In this document: positions 6,423 to 8,940 of the stretch, one piece after another
How positions within the stretch are numbered: the stretch's first letter is position 1
Layout: each line of letters starts with the position of its first letter
Assembly: GCA_003504035.1 (NCBI GenBank)
Contig: DOBW01000120.1
Span: forward strand, 1-8,940
Source: Rhodospirillaceae bacterium
GTDB lineage: Bacteria > Pseudomonadota > Alphaproteobacteria > UBA9219
DNA length: 8,940 nt
Direction: 5' to 3'
Position numbers and translations under genes: made by a program
Notes under the pieces: model-generated
Told to the model about the DNA's origin: nothing
Databases searched by the model: none
The model's input: only the letters and a program-made list of their open reading frames with translations

Positions 6423-8161
6423 TGATAATGAAAACACGTCTTAAACTTGTCGAAAAGAACGAAGAAGAATCCGAGGATATTCTTGGCAATGTACCTCTTC
6501 TTCTTGGCGAAGATCTCATTGAAGAAGGTTTTATCACGCCCGATCAGCTCCGCATTGCACTTCATGAGCAAAAAACCAATCCCAGCATGCTTGGTGCCAT
6601 TCTTTTACAGTTAGGCTTTGTAGATCAAGACCGTTTAGCTCTTCTTCTTGCACGACGTGCTGGCGTAGAATCTGTTGATCTTGAAACCATCAGAATTAAT
6701 CCAAAACTTTTACATAAACTTCCTAAGACCGCCGCCAAGCGAAGTCTTTGTCTTCCTTTGAGCCTACGCGGTAACAAGCTTGAAGTTGCTATGGCTGATC
6801 CATTCGACATTGTTGGTATGGATGAGATAAAACGGCATTTTCCGCGCTTTGTTGAAATTATTCCACGTGTTGCAAGTCGTGCTTCTATTGAAAATTTAAT
6901 TGAAACTCTCTATGGCACGACCCATTCAATTGAAGCCATCCTGAAAGAACTTGAAAGCGGCGAAATAAATGAAGATGAGGATTCTTATGAACACCCCATC
7001 GTTAAACTGGTCAACACACTTCTTCTTGAAGCTGTCGCGCGTGGAGCTTCGGATATTCATTTTGAACCAGAGCCTCATTTTGTTCGTATAAGATTACGGC
7101 TCGATGGAACATTACGCCAAATACAAGCCCTCCATCTGAGCCACTGGGCAGCCCTTTCACATCGACTTAAAATTATGGCCGGTATGAATATTGCCGATAC
7201 ACGCAGCATCCAAGATGGTCGTTTTCAACTTAATGTCAGTAACGCTGAAGTTGATTTTCGCGTCGCCATTATGCCAACCGTCTGGGGCGAAACCATCGCC
7301 GTTCGTCTTCTTGACCACAGGCGCTCTCTTTTGCCTCTTGATAAATTGGGCTATAGCTCCTCGGCCCAAGAACGTCTCGACAATATTTCAAAAAAACCAC
7401 AAGGCATCACTCTTTTCACAGGCCCAACAGGCAGCGGCAAAACCACAACGCTTTATTCTCTTTTACAAAAATTATCGTCAACCGAAGTTCATGTTACAAC
7501 ATTGGAAGAACCTGTTGAGTTTCAACTTGATCTCATTCGCCAAACGTCCATACAAGAAACGCAGGGCCTTGATTTTGCCGCAGGTGTACGCGGCCTTTTG
7601 CGTATGGATCCAGACATTATCTTTATTGGTGAGATCAGAGACAGCGAAACCGCTCAAATGGCTTTACGTGCCGCCATGACAGGCCATCAGGTTTATTCCA
7701 CGCTTCATTGCAATGATGCACTTGGTGCCCTGCCACGGCTCATTGATTTAGGCTTAAACCCGCGCCTTCTTGCAGGCAATCTTAGCGGCCTTGTCGCCCA
7801 AAGGTTAGTACGCAAACTTTGCCCAACATGTAAACGCATGCGCCGTGCAACGACAAAGGAATGCCAACTTTTGCGCGTTGATCCTGCCTCTCCGCCATCT
7901 CTTGCCGAAGCCAAGGGCTGCGATTTTTGTGATCACACAGGCCTTCAAGGACGCACCGTTATTGCCGAAGTACTGCCTGTCTCTTTAGCTCTGGATGACC
8001 TTATCTCTGCCGATAAACCTCGGCCCCAGCTTATGAAAAAGGCGCGGCAAGAAGGTTTTGTGTCCTTGCAAGAAGATGGTATTGCGCGTGTTTTGGCACA
8101 AGATATTTCCCTAGCCGAGCTGCATCGCACAGTTGACCTTTCACGCGGAGACGGAACATGA
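6422..8161 (+). CDS. Type IV pilus/type II secretion assembly ATPase, PilB/GspE/MshE family
   Basis: The cytoplasmic hexameric motor that drives fibre extension, 579 residues, complete. The N-terminal T2SSE_N/MshEN-like region (about 25-170) contains LGEDLIEEGFITPDQL and LGAILLQLGFVDQDRL, a repeated pattern known in MshE-type N-domains, some of which bind cyclic di-GMP. The ATPase core shows IVKLVNTLLLEAVARGASDIHFEP, Walker A GPTGSGKTT (334-342), the Asp-box region VTTLEEPVEFQ, Walker B RMDPDIIFIGEIRD (394-407, Glu404) and the His-box TGHQVYSTLHCND (420-432). A tetracysteine zinc motif follows: CPTC (467, 470) and CDFC (500, 503), typical of extension ATPases and absent from PilT retraction ATPases. 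ATG 6422 overlaps the previous stop as TGATG; ATG 6428, with GGTGAT before it, is an alternative, and an in-frame TTG at 6404 is less likely. Its stop overlaps the next start as ATGA. Confidence 0.95.
   Translation: MIMKTRLKLVEKNEEESEDILGNVPLLLGEDLIEEGFITPDQLRIALHEQKTNPSMLGAILLQLGFVDQDRLALLLARRAGVESVDLETIRINPKLLHKLPKTAAKRSLCLPLSLRGNKLEVAMADPFDIVGMDEIKRHFPRFVEIIPRVASRASIENLIETLYGTTHSIEAILKELESGEINEDEDSYEHPIVKLVNTLLLEAVARGASDIHFEPEPHFVRIRLRLDGTLRQIQALHLSHWAALSHRLKIMAGMNIADTRSIQDGRFQLNVSNAEVDFRVAIMPTVWGETIAVRLLDHRRSLLPLDKLGYSSSAQERLDNISKKPQGITLFTGPTGSGKTTTLYSLLQKLSSTEVHVTTLEEPVEFQLDLIRQTSIQETQGLDFAAGVRGLLRMDPDIIFIGEIRDSETAQMALRAAMTGHQVYSTLHCNDALGALPRLIDLGLNPRLLAGNLSGLVAQRLVRKLCPTCKRMRRATTKECQLLRVDPASPPSLAEAKGCDFCDHTGLQGRTVIAEVLPVSLALDDLISADKPRPQLMKKARQEGFVSLQEDGIARVLAQDISLAELHRTVDLSRGDGT
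8147..8150 (+). promoter_or_regulatory. Shine-Dalgarno site of the platform-protein gene
   Basis: GGAG sits 7 bases before ATG 8158, inside the end of the ATPase gene. Together with the ATGA overlap it supports this start and coupled translation. Confidence 0.7.
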
Positions 8162-8940
8162 AAGCTTTTACATATCGCGCCGTTCATGCATCTGGAAAAC
8201 TGCACAAGGGCACTCTCGTTGCCGAAAATGAAAACGAGCTTGTGTCCGTCCTTGGACGCAAAAATCTTGAGCTTATCACCGCCAAAGAAACAAAAAAGCG
8301 ACCTCAAAATAGGTCGTATAAGAAACAAAAGGATGAAACCAACAAACTGACCTTTATCAATCAGATGGAGGATCTTCTTCGCGCAGGTCTCCCTTTTTTC
8401 GAGGCACTAGCTCTCATTTTGGAAACAATTGGCAGCGGCGAAACAAAAGACAGACTCACCACAATAGAATGCTCCGTTCGCGCAGGAAGCTCTCTATCAC
8501 AGGCCTTTACAGAACAAAACGGCTGGTTTGACCCCATCTCTTTGGCCATTATCGAATCCGGAGAACAAAGCGGTGATCTGAGCGCTACTTTTGAACGCCT
8601 GTCTTCTCATCTAAAGAAACAAAAAGAATTTCATCAAACTTTACGTCGCGCCCTTCGCTATCCCCTTTTTCTTCTCTGCGTTGCCACCAGCGTCACCAGT
8701 TTTATGATGCTTTGGGTTGTGCCACAGATTGTCGGTTTTCTTCTCAATAATGGTGAAACGCTTCCTCTTGCAACACGCCTTCTTATTATAAGCACCGAAG
8801 TTTTTGCTACACTTTGGTGGCTTATCCCTTCGGCGCTTTTGACAATTATGACAGGACTGTTTCTGGCGCGGCTTGTTTCTTCTGCCATAACACGCATAAC
8901 AGATGGATGGCTTTTGCATCTTCCTTTTCTTGGCCCAATC
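8158..8940 (+). CDS. Inner-membrane platform protein, PilC/GspF/MshG family (3' end outside window)
   Basis: The frame stays open to the last base, giving the first 261 residues; complete family members are about 400. The protein is the polytopic platform on which the assembly ATPase acts. It begins MKAFTYRAVHASGKLHKGTL, the usual GspF opening (F-Y-A-x-x-x-x-G). Then come a basic, Gln-rich linker (44-63) and the first T2SSF domain: FINQMEDLLRAGLPFFEAL (67-85), VRAGSSLSQAF (107-117) and the signature ESGEQSGDL (133-141). Two membrane segments are visible, about 168-192 (YPLFLLCVATSVTSFMMLWVV) and 214-240. The second T2SSF domain starts near the edge (LPFLGPI). The start overlaps the ATPase stop as ATGA with GGAG 7 bases upstream. 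The ATPase-then-platform pair is standard for T4P and T2SS operons. Confidence 0.93.
   Translation, partial: MKAFTYRAVHASGKLHKGTLVAENENELVSVLGRKNLELITAKETKKRPQNRSYKKQKDETNKLTFINQMEDLLRAGLPFFEALALILETIGSGETKDRLTTIECSVRAGSSLSQAFTEQNGWFDPISLAIIESGEQSGDLSATFERLSSHLKKQKEFHQTLRRALRYPLFLLCVATSVTSFMMLWVVPQIVGFLLNNGETLPLATRLLIISTEVFATLWWLIPSALLTIMTGLFLARLVSSAITRITDGWLLHLPFLGPI

Noticed and set aside
115..8919. Numerous antisense and alternate-frame open frames of 60-160 codons
   Set aside because: All lie inside clearly recognised + strand genes, show no domain features, and are explained as shadows of those genes.
1..8940. CRISPR arrays, insertion sequences, tRNA or rRNA genes
   Set aside because: No repeat-spacer pattern, transposase-like product, terminal inverted repeats, or tRNA/rRNA signatures were seen; the sequence is almost wholly occupied by coherent genes.

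Overview
The window looks like an alphaproteobacterial chromosome of moderate G+C. All nine genes lie on the + strand and are tightly packed. Three things point to Alphaproteobacteria: the rmuC-def-fmt-truA order, pilins of a type common in that class, and an intergenic region with a full CtrA-type site (TTAA-N7-TTAA) containing a GANTC (CcrM-type) site next to two perfect DnaA boxes. The species cannot be named from this sequence.

Bases 1-3006 form a housekeeping cluster. It holds the 3' part of rmuC (DNA recombination protein), then def (peptide deformylase), fmt (methionyl-tRNA formyltransferase) and truA (tRNA pseudouridine 38-40 synthase). The gaps are 10 and 9 bases, and fmt and truA share an ATGA overlap, so this is almost certainly one transcription unit. 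Fmt formylates initiator Met-tRNA and Def removes that formyl group from the finished peptide, so the pair forms a closed cycle; TruA modifies tRNA anticodon arms.

Bases 3007-3219 are the only real intergenic gap. They hold an AT-rich stretch, two TTATCCACA DnaA boxes in the same orientation exactly 20 bp apart, and a perfect 15-bp palindrome that is also a CtrA-type site with a GANTC in its centre. A second GANTC follows. This is the most interesting non-coding element here. It is either a cell-cycle-controlled promoter for the pilus operon or a replication-origin-like module.

Bases 3220-8940 are the start of a type IV pilus or type II secretion-like operon of MSHA style. The order is a lipoprotein secretin (MshL/PilQ/GspD superfamily), a major-pilin-like prepilin, a larger cysteine-rich prepilin whose start lies 56 bases inside the preceding gene, a PilB/GspE/MshE-type assembly ATPase, and a PilC/GspF/MshG-type platform protein cut off by the window end. 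Junctions of 13 bases, a 56-base overlap, TGATG and ATGA indicate strong translational coupling. Together the genes would encode an outer-membrane pore, the fibre subunits, the motor and the inner-membrane platform. Prepilin peptidase and the PilMNOP-type alignment proteins are not seen and could lie beyond the right edge.
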